In this document: positions 10,151 through 19,528 of the stretch, one piece after another
How the letters are laid out: every line of letters begins with the position of its first letter
How positions within the stretch are numbered: the stretch's first letter is position 1
Source of the DNA: Zancudomyces culisetae
Lineage: Eukaryota > Kickxellomycota > Harpellomycetes > Harpellales > Legeriomycetaceae
Direction of reading: 5' to 3'
Assembly (NCBI GenBank): GCA_001969505.1
Contig: LSSK01001257.1
Coordinates: 1-19,869 of the forward strand
Length of the DNA stretch: 19,869 nucleotides
Made by a program: the position numbers and the translations under genes
Notes under the pieces: generated by a model
The model's database searches: none
What the model saw: the letters and a program-made list of their open reading frames with translations, nothing else
What the model was told of the DNA's origin: nothing

Positions 10151-12088
10151 ATGGTAAAAACATATGGCAAAAAGAAGAATCTTAACCCACCAGAGCTTTT
10201 GGAAGGTGGCAAGCGTATTGCTTTAAACGAGAAGTGTAAGTTAGTATATAAAGTTGTCAATTTTTGTGCAGTTTTGGCCATTGTGTATATAGTTTATTAG
10301 CAATGCTATTTACCTGATTATAGTAAAACCATTTGACTGGCTTTCTTCGGACACGGTTGTTTCAGATAACCTCTCCGACGTTGAATTCTCTAAATCCAAC
10401 TTACATGTAACGAAAGAGCTTACCACACCCGGTCTTAATCGAAACTATCTATCAACCGAAGCCCGTGAAAATAAGAAATCTCGGGAGAATTTGGGACTAG
10501 ATACAACAAAATACAACTATTCATTGCCTTTAAAACTAGAAAGTGTAGGAAAAACCGGCTTTGCCTTAGAAAAGGCTAAACGAAGAACCAAATGTACCGA
10601 TTCTGATATTTGTGATTCCCGAACAACGGGTTACAAAACCTTCTCTGGGAGTGAATGTAATTGTAAAAGGTAAGCGTTTTTATTTTTGCCTAAAGCCTTT
10701 TCTTTTGGTCACTATTTTATCTCTACCTTAAAAGGCGATACTGTAACATCATTGTTAAATTTATGTATATAATAGAAATTCGTTTTTGAGACTGTTTGAT
10801 AATGCAATACTGAATCCTGGTGGTGTAGAAGGAGAAATTGGATATACATATAGTGAAAAAAGTTCTGCAGCAACCACGGGTTACCAGCTAGCTGCTAGTT
10901 ACAGTAAAATTGAATCTAGCACCTCCGACTTTTTGCTTAGAAAAAACTCTCAACTGGTTTTACCCAGAAATAAAAAGTACGACGATAGAAAATTGGCATG
11001 TGGTGTAAAAAGATCATATCAGAGTTATCTTAACTTTGGATCAGGAAAAGTTGAAGTTGATCTAAAATGTAAAGATTGTCAGATGTCCTATCAACGTGGT
11101 GACCCCGAAGACGAAGCTTGTCACAAACTTTTCCATCGTAGATGGCTTAAAAACAAAAACAAGTACCCCCTTTGGCCATCAAAACGGATTTCTGGACAGA
11201 TAGATCTGGGAAATAACAACCGTAGTATTACAGAGATTGTCGAGTTTAGTAAATATTCTGGAGGTAGGGGGATCTTAATATAACTATAATAGGTATTTTC
11301 ATTTTTCTTAATATATTGAAAATGGTAAGATTTAACCAATACGACACTTGTTCACCAATAGAAAGGATAATAATGGTACATCCTGGGGCTGAAAAGAAGT
11401 ATCTGAAAATTGCCCTCAACGTGTTGGGTATAGCGAACCTTGAGTTGGGAGCATCGGCGATTTTACTTGATGAGTTCAAGGCTGGAGAAAAAAAAGTAAG
11501 ATATTTTTGTGTATTATCAGGAGGAGCATGTGTGTCGGTCTTTATATAATATATATATAATATGTATGTTTGTGTTTATCCATTTATTAACCCAAGTATG
11601 GTTTAAACTGTTATGCCACTAGTTGTTTTTATACCTTGCAAAAAACCATCAAATTATTGGTTGTGTTTTGGCTGAACATCTTGGAACAAAAGAAGTACAC
11701 ATCAGAAAAATTTATAGAGACAACAAGGATGGTTATGATGATGGACCACAAAATGTATCCATCCCACCGATATGCGGAATAGATCGGATCTGGGTTTCGC
11801 CTAGACATCGTCGTAGAGGAATTGCGAATTCAATGATGGAATCAGTCAGGTATTATTATTTACCAATCAACTTTTCTCACTTGTTTTATACATGAACAAT
11901 ACTAATTATCATGTGACTATTTTGTTTATTTTACTGATTTTCGTAATTTGCTTGATAGAATGTACTTTTTATTTGGGGTAAAACTCAGTAAGACCCAGGT
12001 AGCCTTCTCACAGACGACTTCTTATGGCAACTTATTTGCACAGGCCTTCAGCGAAAACGACTGGTATTACATGTATAGCGAGGTCTGA
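10151..12088 (+). CDS. eco1: Eco1/Ctf7 (ESCO) cohesin acetyltransferase (6 exons)
   Basis: Acetylates the Smc3 head in S phase to lock cohesin on sister chromatids; nuclear, at replication forks. Exons: 10151-10235, 10324-10669, 10776-11263, 11362-11495, 11623-11849, 11959-12088; joined product 469 residues. The start MVKTYGKKK matches the KTYxKR-type N-terminus common in fungal members. Residues 30-220 are poorly conserved and polar. A C2H2 finger follows SYLNFGSGKVEVDLK: Cys242, Cys245, His260, His264 (CKDCQMSY...HKLFH). The GNAT part runs from ERIIMVHPG (about 307) through NLELG, IIGCVLAEH (362-370), CGIDRIWVSPRHRRRGIA (402-419, acetyl-CoA loop) and MMESVR (E424) to AFSQTTSYGNLFA (442-454). 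The glutamate reported as catalytic in ESCO1 is kept, but the Asp after FS is Gln445. Introns are 88-127 nt and all end in TAG. It is longer than budding-yeast Eco1 because of the N-terminal region. AATAAA at 12148-12153 is a likely poly(A) signal. Confidence 0.93.
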
Positions 12089-12466
12089 GATTCTTGCATA
12101 ATCGGAAGAGATGAGCATTTCATTCAATATTTTTTTTTAGAAATGGGAATAAAGTTGAGTAAAGCAAATAATATTAATCATCAAATTGTTTGGTTTACAA
12201 CCCCGACTCAGTCGTACTACCATCCACTTTCTAGGGCGTGTATAAGCAAATGGTGTATATGTTATTTATTTATTTTTCGTCTAGGCTTTTTGTAGTTATA
12301 AAAATCAGCTACACCAAGTTCAGCTAGTTGGCCTTTGTGGTGAGTGTCCTTTTTTTGGAGATGCTGATCGATTTTTATTGTTAAACATGATACATAAAAC
12401 CGCTTTTTACTGTTACTGTTGTTTAAAGAAAGAAAGCACAAATACTAAAAACTGATACCGTTAATC
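12089..12466. other. Convergent 3' intergenic region
   Basis: This separates the ends of the Eco1 homologue (plus) and the secreted-protein gene (minus). AATAAA at 12148-12153 serves the plus strand. A TTATTTATTTATTTTT tract near 12262-12277 reads as overlapping AATAAA motifs on the minus strand, about 190 bases past the stop of the secreted-protein gene. No frame or RNA gene is seen. Confidence 0.5.
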
Positions 12467-13030
12467 TTATATGTTGTGCAGTTTAAGAGGCGCGAACAGC
12501 GCGTATGCGCAACCAACTTCGTTTGGGTTCATTATCTCACCGTTTTCATTTGTTCTTTGATATGAAAAATCTATCAAAGGTTCGTCCATTTCGAAACATA
12601 GCTTTACTATAATATATTTAGTTTCGCTAGGGCTAAAGGGATCAACAGGTACAACAATTACCTCATCAAAATATGGAATTGAGCAAATATACCCAGGTTT
12701 TGAATTGCTAAACATCGTATTATTTGAATCCCACTCAAAAACACCATCTATGGATCTGATGGCGGTTTTACACGTTTCTTTTAGAGCGTAGGTCGTAAAT
12801 CTATCACTGTCCTTAACTATGTCGTTAGAAAACGGGAATGACCTGTATCCCACTATATTTTTGTCATCTACAAAAGCGTTAAGCGCACGCACAGCCATTA
12901 TTGCGAGTTTGCCCCTGGTATATAAAGAAGACTCGGGAAGTTTTGACTTTGCAAGTCTATGGATTTCATCTATCGCACTCACGTTTTTAATAACACAAAC
13001 TGTAACTACAATCATTATAAAGTAAAGCAT
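12467..13030 (-). CDS. Small secreted protein of unknown function, four evenly spaced cysteines
   Basis: A 187-residue frame from ATG at 13030 to TAA at 12469-12467. Residues 1-19 form a clear signal peptide: a hydrophobic core (YFIMIVVTVCVI) and a VSA cleavage site before IDE. The mature part has no further membrane segment or GPI-type tail, so secretion or residence in the secretory pathway is likely. It has one N-glycosylation sequon (NNT, Asn103) and exactly four cysteines, at 87, 116, 145 and 174, which could make two disulfides. The cysteines are each 29 residues apart, although the intervening segments do not look like copies of one another. I do not recognise the family. It lies tail-to-tail with the Eco1 gene and head-to-tail with the MYND gene. 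The size and cysteine content are typical of many fungal secreted proteins, but no activity can be assigned. Confidence 0.72.
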   Translation of the reverse strand: MLYFIMIVVTVCVIKNVSAIDEIHRLAKSKLPESSLYTRGKLAIMAVRALNAFVDDKNIVGYRSFPFSNDIVKDSDRFTTYALKETCKTAIRSIDGVFEWDSNNTMFSNSKPGYICSIPYFDEVIVVPVDPFSPSETKYIIVKLCFEMDEPLIDFSYQRTNENGEIMNPNEVGCAYALFAPLKLHNI

Positions 13031-13890
13031 TTTGAAATATGCGTGTTAAAGTATAACTATTTGATACTATGTTGCATTTTTTTCATTCATCTTTGAGTTT
13101 TTATATTGTCATTTTTTTTGGATGTTCTTAATAATGTGCCTGTTATAATTTTTAATTATTGCTCAGGTAGCCTACGTTTCAAATTTTTATTTAATTATTG
13201 TATAATAGAACAGTGGTAGAGTCGTACAATATATTTTCTTGTTAACTGAACAAGATCCCTGAACCATGCAACGTGTTACGAAAAAAAACCTTCAAGTTTG
13301 GTGGTAGGGCACAATCTTGTCTTTTAATACATGTCTCCTGGCTGAGAGATGTTTGTCCAATAGCCCTTTAGTGCGACATAAATCTATCTGAGAACTATAA
13401 TACTTCCGATATATATTCTATTTAGCCTGTATATCTAAAACATGTTTGATTAGGCATTTAAAGAAAATTAGTAAATCTCCAATGATGCTGTGAGGCTGTC
13501 TGTACTTTTAAGAAGCTATTCCAAAGAAAATTTTTGCTAGAACACTATACCTCTTGGATTTGGGGTTTGGGGTTTGAGCAGGTTTAACTGTATTGTCCAT
13601 GTCAATATATGAATAGAACAATTGAATTCAGCTTATTGGTGTGTTTTACATACTTAGCCAGTATCAGAACTATAAAAAAAAACACTACCAATGGCAAAAC
13701 TTATTGAAAAAATTAGTTCTATGCTGGTACTAAGTACCTGAAGTATGGAAACGAGATATATGTCTGACCTGTTTTTTTATTACTAGCTTTCAATTTAGTT
13801 TGCACTGAATAGTTGAAGAAAATGGAGTAAAGCTAAAGAGTTAAAAAATTGCGAATCTAATACGTAAATGATAAAGGTCTTAGTCCTAGC
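13031..13890. other. Intergenic region upstream of the secreted-protein gene
   Basis: About 860 bp of AT-rich DNA with no supported gene, presumably holding the promoter of the secreted-protein gene and the 3' region of the MYND gene. The only feature that stands out is a short G-rich repeat at 13557-13576 (TTTGGGG units). Confidence 0.5.
13557..13576 (+). repeat. Short TTTGGGG tandem repeat
   Basis: The sequence reads GATTTGGGGTTTGGGGTTTG: two complete TTTGGGG units and a partial third. It resembles telomere-type repeats but is too short to be called a telomere remnant; it could equally be a G-rich regulatory site. Confidence 0.35.
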
Positions 13891-15897
13891 TTATTTATGT
13901 TTCCGAATTTGACCAGCACACCAATTTTGATGCCTGTTATTCCACGCCGTTTTTGCGCATCGCTTATTGCAAAAGTATACACTGAAACATCCTCTACAAC
14001 ATACAAAGCTACCTTTGTTGCTAAGAGATATTGGTGCATTACACGACATGGATGAACATACAGTGTGACTTCCTTTCTTGTTACAAAAGGCTAGAGTTAG
14101 TACAGAGGAAGCATACTGGTTTAGGACAGTAGAATGTATTGGACTAGTCAGGCATTCAATTAAGAAAAATGTATTGATGGTCTTTGATTTGGATTTTGCA
14201 AGGGTTTCTTTTCTACAAATTGATTTGTTCTCGTAGTAACTTGTGTTACATGTTACAATATTGGGGAGCCTGACGTGTAGTATATTTTGGTATAATTCTG
14301 GTTCATACTTTAAAAGGAAGTAGATCGATTTTAATGCAAATTTGAGGTGGCTAGTTTCGTTATATACATACTCAAATTTGCATCTATCCCTAATTAGGGT
14401 TTGTTGTAGAAAAACTAAATTCAGCAACTCTACTTTTATGTCTTGCCTCACTTCTATATATTTTAATACGAGGTTTAGTATATTGATTTTCGACATTGGT
14501 GCTTTCAGAATTGAAATCAATTTGGTATAGTTATTCTCAATAACTTTGTAAATGGAGAACAACATAAAAAGCGTGTTTGGGCTTGCACAATTACTAATTT
14601 TGATCTCCCCTGCCATCTCACCTTTTGCCTTTTGTGTTGTAAAAGCATTCTTGTTTTTAGTCGATGCGCCTGTTTTGTTTCCCTTGATTGGGGTTTGGAA
14701 GGGAGATCGAGACGTTAAGTGGTCTGTTCTTTTGCTAGGAGCAGTATTTGAGCGTGGGCGTTGACACTTTTCTGGTTTACTTGAAGACTCTACTCTTTCA
14801 GCGGAGCAAGTACTGTTGAGTTGCTCTGAAAAATACCCTACATTGCAACTTTGATTTTTGAACAGGTTTTGACTCTCCTCGTCTATAAAGAAGAAAGCAG
14901 TTCCTGCCTTTTTAAATTTTCTGTAGAGTACCAGAAACAAATCAGTCTCTATAAACTCATTATTACCAATATGGATCTGATTTAATTGTTGTGAATCTAC
15001 AAGCTTTAGTAGGTTGTTGAAGTTTTCTAAAAAACTTTGCGTTTTTTTTGGGTCATAGCCTCGATTGCTTGTTTGGGTGTTCCACGGTAAGTTCATTCTA
15101 GGACAGTTAAAGTTTGAGGTTTTAATATAATGCGCTAGTGCAGTGGTTGTTAAAGTGTACAAAGTTCCATCGGTTCTGCTTATTTCAGAATCGGTCAAAT
15201 AGGCCTCAATGGTATGTGTGACAAATGGTATGAAAAACATCTCTAGAATGTAGTGATTCAGACGAACTGGATTGGGTTTAATATTTCTGGGTAGCATTTG
15301 TATATTTTGTTTGAATTGAACCACGTTTTGAAGCACTAGAATTAGTATAATGAGAATTCGAGCGTGGATTTGTTTGATCCTTGATTCGTCTAGTATTAAA
15401 TTGAAATACACAGCCCTTTTTACTCTTTTGTATTTTTCACTGGAATGACTGTCTTGCATTACACTTGAACCAACCTTCCTCTTAGCCCTTTTACCCGAAA
15501 GTAAACATACATTGTAGTCATAACCAAATTCATTTTCGGTTGTTTTTTCTTGGTGTAAATAACGTACATCCATATCTCTGTGCGCATGCTTTTGATGAAT
15601 GGGAAGTATTTTGGTAATAAGATCATCAAATGTTCTGAAATTTATTAGTTGTGTTTTAGTGTTGATGCTGCTCAATAAAATACAAAGCTTATCAAAGATT
15701 CCGTTGTTGACTATTTCAATGGAGTGGCGACCGGATTGCTGGACATATGTCTCAATTTTTGATACCGTGTTCAATAAATGAACAGCGTCATTTGTAAATG
15801 CAAAGTGGGCACAAGGAGTGTATGATTCTCTCAGTTGCCTGTCGATGGCTATTAATCCTGGTACTCGCTCCCCAAACCTGTTCATAAGTTCGTACAT
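13891..15897 (-). CDS. Mub1/SamB-like protein with C-terminal MYND zinc finger
   Basis: A single-exon frame of 668 residues, ATG at 15897 to TAA at 13893-13891. The last 55 residues are a complete MYND finger: Cys614, Cys619, Cys634, Cys637, Cys643, Cys647, His656, Cys660 (C-x4-C-x14-C-x2-C-x5-C-x3-C-x8-H-x3-C), with YFCNKRC and W..RHQNWC typical of the domain. A C-terminal MYND after a long helical region is the layout of fungal Mub1/SamB. In budding yeast Mub1 partners the Ubr2 ubiquitin ligase to destroy Rpn4; Aspergillus SamB affects morphogenesis. N-terminal AIDRQL, then LLNTVSKIETY and NNGIFDKLCILL fit the helical repeats of that family. A basic, Ser/Thr/Lys-rich linker (about 365-430) includes a TPIK site. 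The predicted site of action is cytoplasm or nucleus. Other MYND proteins are possible, but the arrangement favours Mub1/SamB. Confidence 0.78.
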   Translation of the reverse strand: MYELMNRFGERVPGLIAIDRQLRESYTPCAHFAFTNDAVHLLNTVSKIETYVQQSGRHSIEIVNNGIFDKLCILLSSINTKTQLINFRTFDDLITKILPIHQKHAHRDMDVRYLHQEKTTENEFGYDYNVCLLSGKRAKRKVGSSVMQDSHSSEKYKRVKRAVYFNLILDESRIKQIHARILIILILVLQNVVQFKQNIQMLPRNIKPNPVRLNHYILEMFFIPFVTHTIEAYLTDSEISRTDGTLYTLTTTALAHYIKTSNFNCPRMNLPWNTQTSNRGYDPKKTQSFLENFNNLLKLVDSQQLNQIHIGNNEFIETDLFLVLYRKFKKAGTAFFFIDEESQNLFKNQSCNVGYFSEQLNSTCSAERVESSSKPEKCQRPRSNTAPSKRTDHLTSRSPFQTPIKGNKTGASTKNKNAFTTQKAKGEMAGEIKISNCASPNTLFMLFSIYKVIENNYTKLISILKAPMSKINILNLVLKYIEVRQDIKVELLNLVFLQQTLIRDRCKFEYVYNETSHLKFALKSIYFLLKYEPELYQNILHVRLPNIVTCNTSYYENKSICRKETLAKSKSKTINTFFLIECLTSPIHSTVLNQYASSVLTLAFCNKKGSHTVCSSMSCNAPISLSNKGSFVCCRGCFSVYFCNKRCAKTAWNNRHQNWCAGQIRKHK

Positions 15898-17013
15898 TCT
15901 GGCACTAAAGCAAAGATTTTTTTTTTGTATTTATACAATTTGATATTTGGTAATCCTTAGTTTGTAAGGAGTAGTGAAATAAAATAAAAGTAAATTTGAG
16001 TTGAAGGTGTGTGTGTGTTTGTGTGTGTGTATGTATGTAGGGGGGGGGGGGGTTGAATAAAAAGGAGAAATCACTCAGTTAAATAGTAAAAACCAAAAAG
16101 GAAGTGTTACCAGGTTTGGTGTTCGAGATGAAATTTTCTTGTTTGAAAACACTTTATAAACTAAATACATACACCAGAATATAATAAAAGGCAGCTTTGC
16201 GACTATTATCACTGAAAGGTTTTGTTTATTCTATGCTAAACTATTTTTTTTTTTGGATGATTATATTAGTTTAGTTTAATGCAACTAACATCATTCTTTT
16301 TTTTGTGAAAAGCCTGGAAATTATAATGATAATAAAAATAACAATAACTAGCAATAACAATAGTGGCAATAATAAGGGTAAACAAGAATATTGTTAAAAA
16401 TTTGTGTAATAATTTTTTCAATTTTATAGCAAAATGCTATAAATAACCTAATCTCTGGCCAAATTCTTTCACCACCCTTCGGCGCGTTAAAATAGCTGTA
16501 CGCGACAAACTTTTGTTCGATAGAGATATAAATACACCATCAAATTATGACACTTGCTGTCGTTTTAAAATTATTTTTGAATGCGCCCATGATGTCGATA
16601 GAATCCCGTCTAGATTCCGTTCATGTTTTGAGTGAGAGCTAGATATTTATTAATAGTAAGCAATCAACAATCCTGATAATTAAGTGCACTTTGTAGTAAA
16701 TTTATTCACACAAAGGAAAAAGGTAAACAAGTTAATCAAACACGAGTTCTACATAGAGAAGGTACACCTGACCGCTTCCCTCTGATTGTACCATAGATAA
16801 CCTAGGACACTTCTACTGAATTAGCTCGAAATGCTCGCTTAATATTATCAATTAGAAGAATCTATCCAAAAACAAAAACAAAAGCAAACTTTCGCGCTAT
16901 ATGGTTTAAGATGTGTACCAGCCCATTTTCCACTTTGAATAGGCATATAATAACTTTGACTATGCGTAAAAATGTATTTTCATCATGCCTTTGCTAGGTT
17001 TTGATTCGTTTGA
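15898..17013. other. Intergenic region between two minus-strand genes
   Basis: About 1.1 kb without a supported gene. It should hold the promoter of the MYND gene (near 15900-16100) and the 3' region of the Fungal_trans gene. It contains a TG-rich microsatellite with a run of 13 G at 16007-16052 and an ATAACAA-rich stretch near 16325-16380. Confidence 0.5.
16007..16052 (+). repeat. TG microsatellite followed by G13
   Basis: An interrupted (TG)n tract runs into ATGTATGTA and then 13 consecutive G (16040-16052). On the coding strand of the MYND gene this is a C-run followed by an AC tract, about 110-155 bp upstream of its ATG. Such tracts vary in length between strains and may influence nucleosome position. 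Confidence 0.75.
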
Positions 17014-19116
17014 TTAATCAAAGCTATAGTCATCAGCATACCCAACTGCTTCGTGTTCAGGAAAAAGTAACCTAAGGAGCGAGTTAACAAACGTTCTAGC
17101 GTTTTGTGTTGACCATGAATGATGTTCTAGTATTTTACAAATATTTACAGCATGACCGTTGCCTGAAATAGTACTCTTGTTTTTCGCTGCTGATAAATCG
17201 GAACTTTTGAAGGACTCGTATTGGTGATAAGTTTTATCACTTAAATTCGCCATGGATGTTTGATGAAGAAAGTCCAAGGTAACATTGAATGAATACAAGA
17301 GATTCATAAAATTATCCTTTTCACCAAAATCGATAGGTGTGCTGGGATAATCCATATAATACATTAGTGATAGCACCCGTAAAGAAAGAATGGGGTTCGC
17401 TAAAAGACAACAGCCGCTTCCCGCGGATGGAGGGGGACCTATGGTAAACCAAGGATCCATATCTTTCTCAGTTATTGCACTGTTTATAACAATGTTAGGC
17501 ACGGGGTTGATCATCCTGTTAGTTTTATGAAAATGCTGTTTTGCTATGTTGACCTGTGTAGCGAATTCTTGGAATATTCCTCTACTCGGAAATTTTGGTT
17601 CGAGCTTTTGTAATAGCATTAGAATAAAATCTCTGCTCTCAATAATTTCCCTGTATTTTGAGTGATCTGTGATATAGGCTGCATTAACGAGTGCCAGCGA
17701 TATCCAACAAACCAAAATGTGAATATTTGGATCCATATATTGTGTCGGAATGTTGGTACAACCCCACTGTAATATCTTTGCACCTTCAAGTGAATAGTCG
17801 ATACACAGCATCTTTGCCATCTGGACTCGCCAAGGTTCATTATAAAAATACTCTAGAAATGCTATTTCAGTCATACACAAATGAACGGCTGCATTTATCA
17901 AAGAGAGGCGCATGCTCCACAGCTGGAAAAGCAGATTTTTGACAGTGGCTTCGTCGATTATAAGAAAGTTTGCGTTCTCGCACAATTGGAGCTTTTGGAG
18001 TGTATCAAGTGTATGTCTTCTCAGAATTTTTGAAACAGTATTCAACTGCTTCGAGAGATCAGTGTATCTTTTAAAGTCAAGCTGATAGTCTCGTCTAATC
18101 ATAAAGCTCCTTCGGTTTCGAAAAGCACAAATTCTATTATGAACAACAAAGATCATGCACTTTATTTTTATAATATCAAGGCTTACCCTTCTGCTCTCAC
18201 TAGCTCTGATCAGATCTTTGTTTTCCACAAGCATAAGAGCCGCTTCTTTGTATTCAATTCCATTTCGCCATTCATAGTCGCTTTTTGGGAGTTTATTTGC
18301 ACTTTTAAAAAACCCACCATATATGGTATATTTAACCAGTCCCATTTGAACGCTGTAGTTAAGATATACCATCCAAAACATTCTCCGCTTAAACTCCATT
18401 TCATTCTGTTCCTGTGCGGACTGCTTCAACCCTAGATAAGCACCTGAATCAACTTTGTGCAATCCAAGCATGATACATGCGCTATAAGATTTCATTAGGT
18501 CTATACGTGTGGTATGGCTAAACCTGTTGGAGAGTTTTTGTTCAAGCAAAGCTTGAAGACACCACAAGTGATTCATTTTGAACTTATTCTGTCTATCATC
18601 AAGCACTTTGCGGACATAGTTTACCATTTTTCCCACTTTTTTGGTATCCAGAAATCTTGTGACTCTGGATTCTGGTAACAATTGTGTTCCAAGGATCAAT
18701 ATCGTGTAAATCATGTATCTGGGAAGTCTCAGGCTTTTGATGTTTTCTATCAGCATGGGTAGTCTGACGGGTATCATCAGGTTTGGGGTTGTAAACACAC
18801 AAAGTTTTATGGTTTCTATCATGAAACCCACCAGTTTTATCATGCGAGTTTTGATTTTTTGATCGTAGTAGGCTTGATAGCCAAGTTTTCTGTTTTTTAC
18901 CTCTTTTATAAGCACATATTCATATATATTATCGTATAGTTTATCAAGAAGGGTCAATGCCTTGGTTTCACCACATTTCAAGCGTTTACTGTTGTGTACT
19001 GCGGTTTTTATAGTTGTGGTCTTGCTATCTATACTAGCAACAAGGTCGGTGATCCTATTGATTACTTCCACATTGCGTTTCCTACTCAATGGTCTTTTCG
19101 AGGTAGTATGTTTCAT
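17014..19116 (-). CDS. Fungal_trans-domain transcription regulator lacking a visible Zn2Cys6 cluster
   Basis: A 700-residue frame from ATG at 19116 to TAA at 17016-17014. The middle carries marks of the fungal-specific transcription-factor domain (PF04082 type): a helical bundle with LILGTQLLPES (about 140-150), HLWCLQALLE, SYSACIMLGLHKVDS (211-225) and EFKRRMFWMVYLNYSV (241-256), matching the usual 'A..LGLHR ... E.RRR.FW..Y..D'. In this family the domain follows an N-terminal Zn2Cys6 DNA-binding cluster. Here the N-terminus is basic (SKRPLSRKRN, SKRLKC) but has no Cys-rich cluster. The frame stays open upstream to 19212, where GTTAACTTGTATTTCAG resembles an intron end, so an unseen 5' exon could supply the cluster; however, this acceptor is CAG, unlike the nine TAG introns. 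Expected to be a nuclear regulator; targets are unknown. The LINE 3' end lies about 410 bp upstream. Confidence 0.8.
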   Translation of the reverse strand: MKHTTSKRPLSRKRNVEVINRITDLVASIDSKTTTIKTAVHNSKRLKCGETKALTLLDKLYDNIYEYVLIKEVKNRKLGYQAYYDQKIKTRMIKLVGFMIETIKLCVFTTPNLMIPVRLPMLIENIKSLRLPRYMIYTILILGTQLLPESRVTRFLDTKKVGKMVNYVRKVLDDRQNKFKMNHLWCLQALLEQKLSNRFSHTTRIDLMKSYSACIMLGLHKVDSGAYLGLKQSAQEQNEMEFKRRMFWMVYLNYSVQMGLVKYTIYGGFFKSANKLPKSDYEWRNGIEYKEAALMLVENKDLIRASESRRVSLDIIKIKCMIFVVHNRICAFRNRRSFMIRRDYQLDFKRYTDLSKQLNTVSKILRRHTLDTLQKLQLCENANFLIIDEATVKNLLFQLWSMRLSLINAAVHLCMTEIAFLEYFYNEPWRVQMAKMLCIDYSLEGAKILQWGCTNIPTQYMDPNIHILVCWISLALVNAAYITDHSKYREIIESRDFILMLLQKLEPKFPSRGIFQEFATQVNIAKQHFHKTNRMINPVPNIVINSAITEKDMDPWFTIGPPPSAGSGCCLLANPILSLRVLSLMYYMDYPSTPIDFGEKDNFMNLLYSFNVTLDFLHQTSMANLSDKTYHQYESFKSSDLSAAKNKSTISGNGHAVNICKILEHHSWSTQNARTFVNSLLRLLFPEHEAVGYADDYSFD

Positions 19117-19528
19117 TTTCAAGGTAATCGTACTCGTGGGTTCGTAATAGAATATGTAGGTATGCCGCTGTAGTATTTCAGTATTATCAATTTTGAAAAG
19201 TAAAGTATCAAGCTGAAATACAAGTTAACAGCCCAGAATATTTTTTTTCTAAACACTCCTCAATGGCGTCCTTTATACACTTGAAACGTTTTAAATGAGG
19301 AATTTTTTGAGGCATTCTAATGTGGTGGGTTAAACGGGGAAATTGTGAAGGTTTAACTCAATGTCGTTGTATGTGAATAAAAAAAAGAGGTTAAAGTACT
19401 CTTACTCATTATCTCGAATAATAGTAAAAAAAATTGATCCAGTTTTCCTCTGGAAACTCAAAAATAGGCGGAGTGGACATTGTGATATTATTTGTATGGT
19501 TTTTGTTGTACGCAAATGTTTGTTTGAA
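19117..19528. other. Upstream region of the Fungal_trans gene
   Basis: About 410 bp between the regulator's ATG and the LINE tail. On the minus strand it holds a short open frame with ATG at 19315-19313 and TGA at 19210-19208 (35 residues), which could be an upstream ORF, and the acceptor-like sequence ending at 19213. Another ATG frame from 19480 stops after 23 codons. No Zn2Cys6 exon was found on either frame I checked. Confidence 0.4.

Noticed and set aside
10036-10281. 81-codon minus-strand frame over the first Eco1 exon
   Set aside because: It is the antisense of a conserved coding exon and has a composition typical of shadow frames.
19406-19480. ATG frame starting MSTPPIFEFPEENW on the minus strand as a first exon of the regulator, with a GTAAG donor
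   Set aside because: An in-frame TAA occurs before the donor, so the exon cannot be joined in frame.
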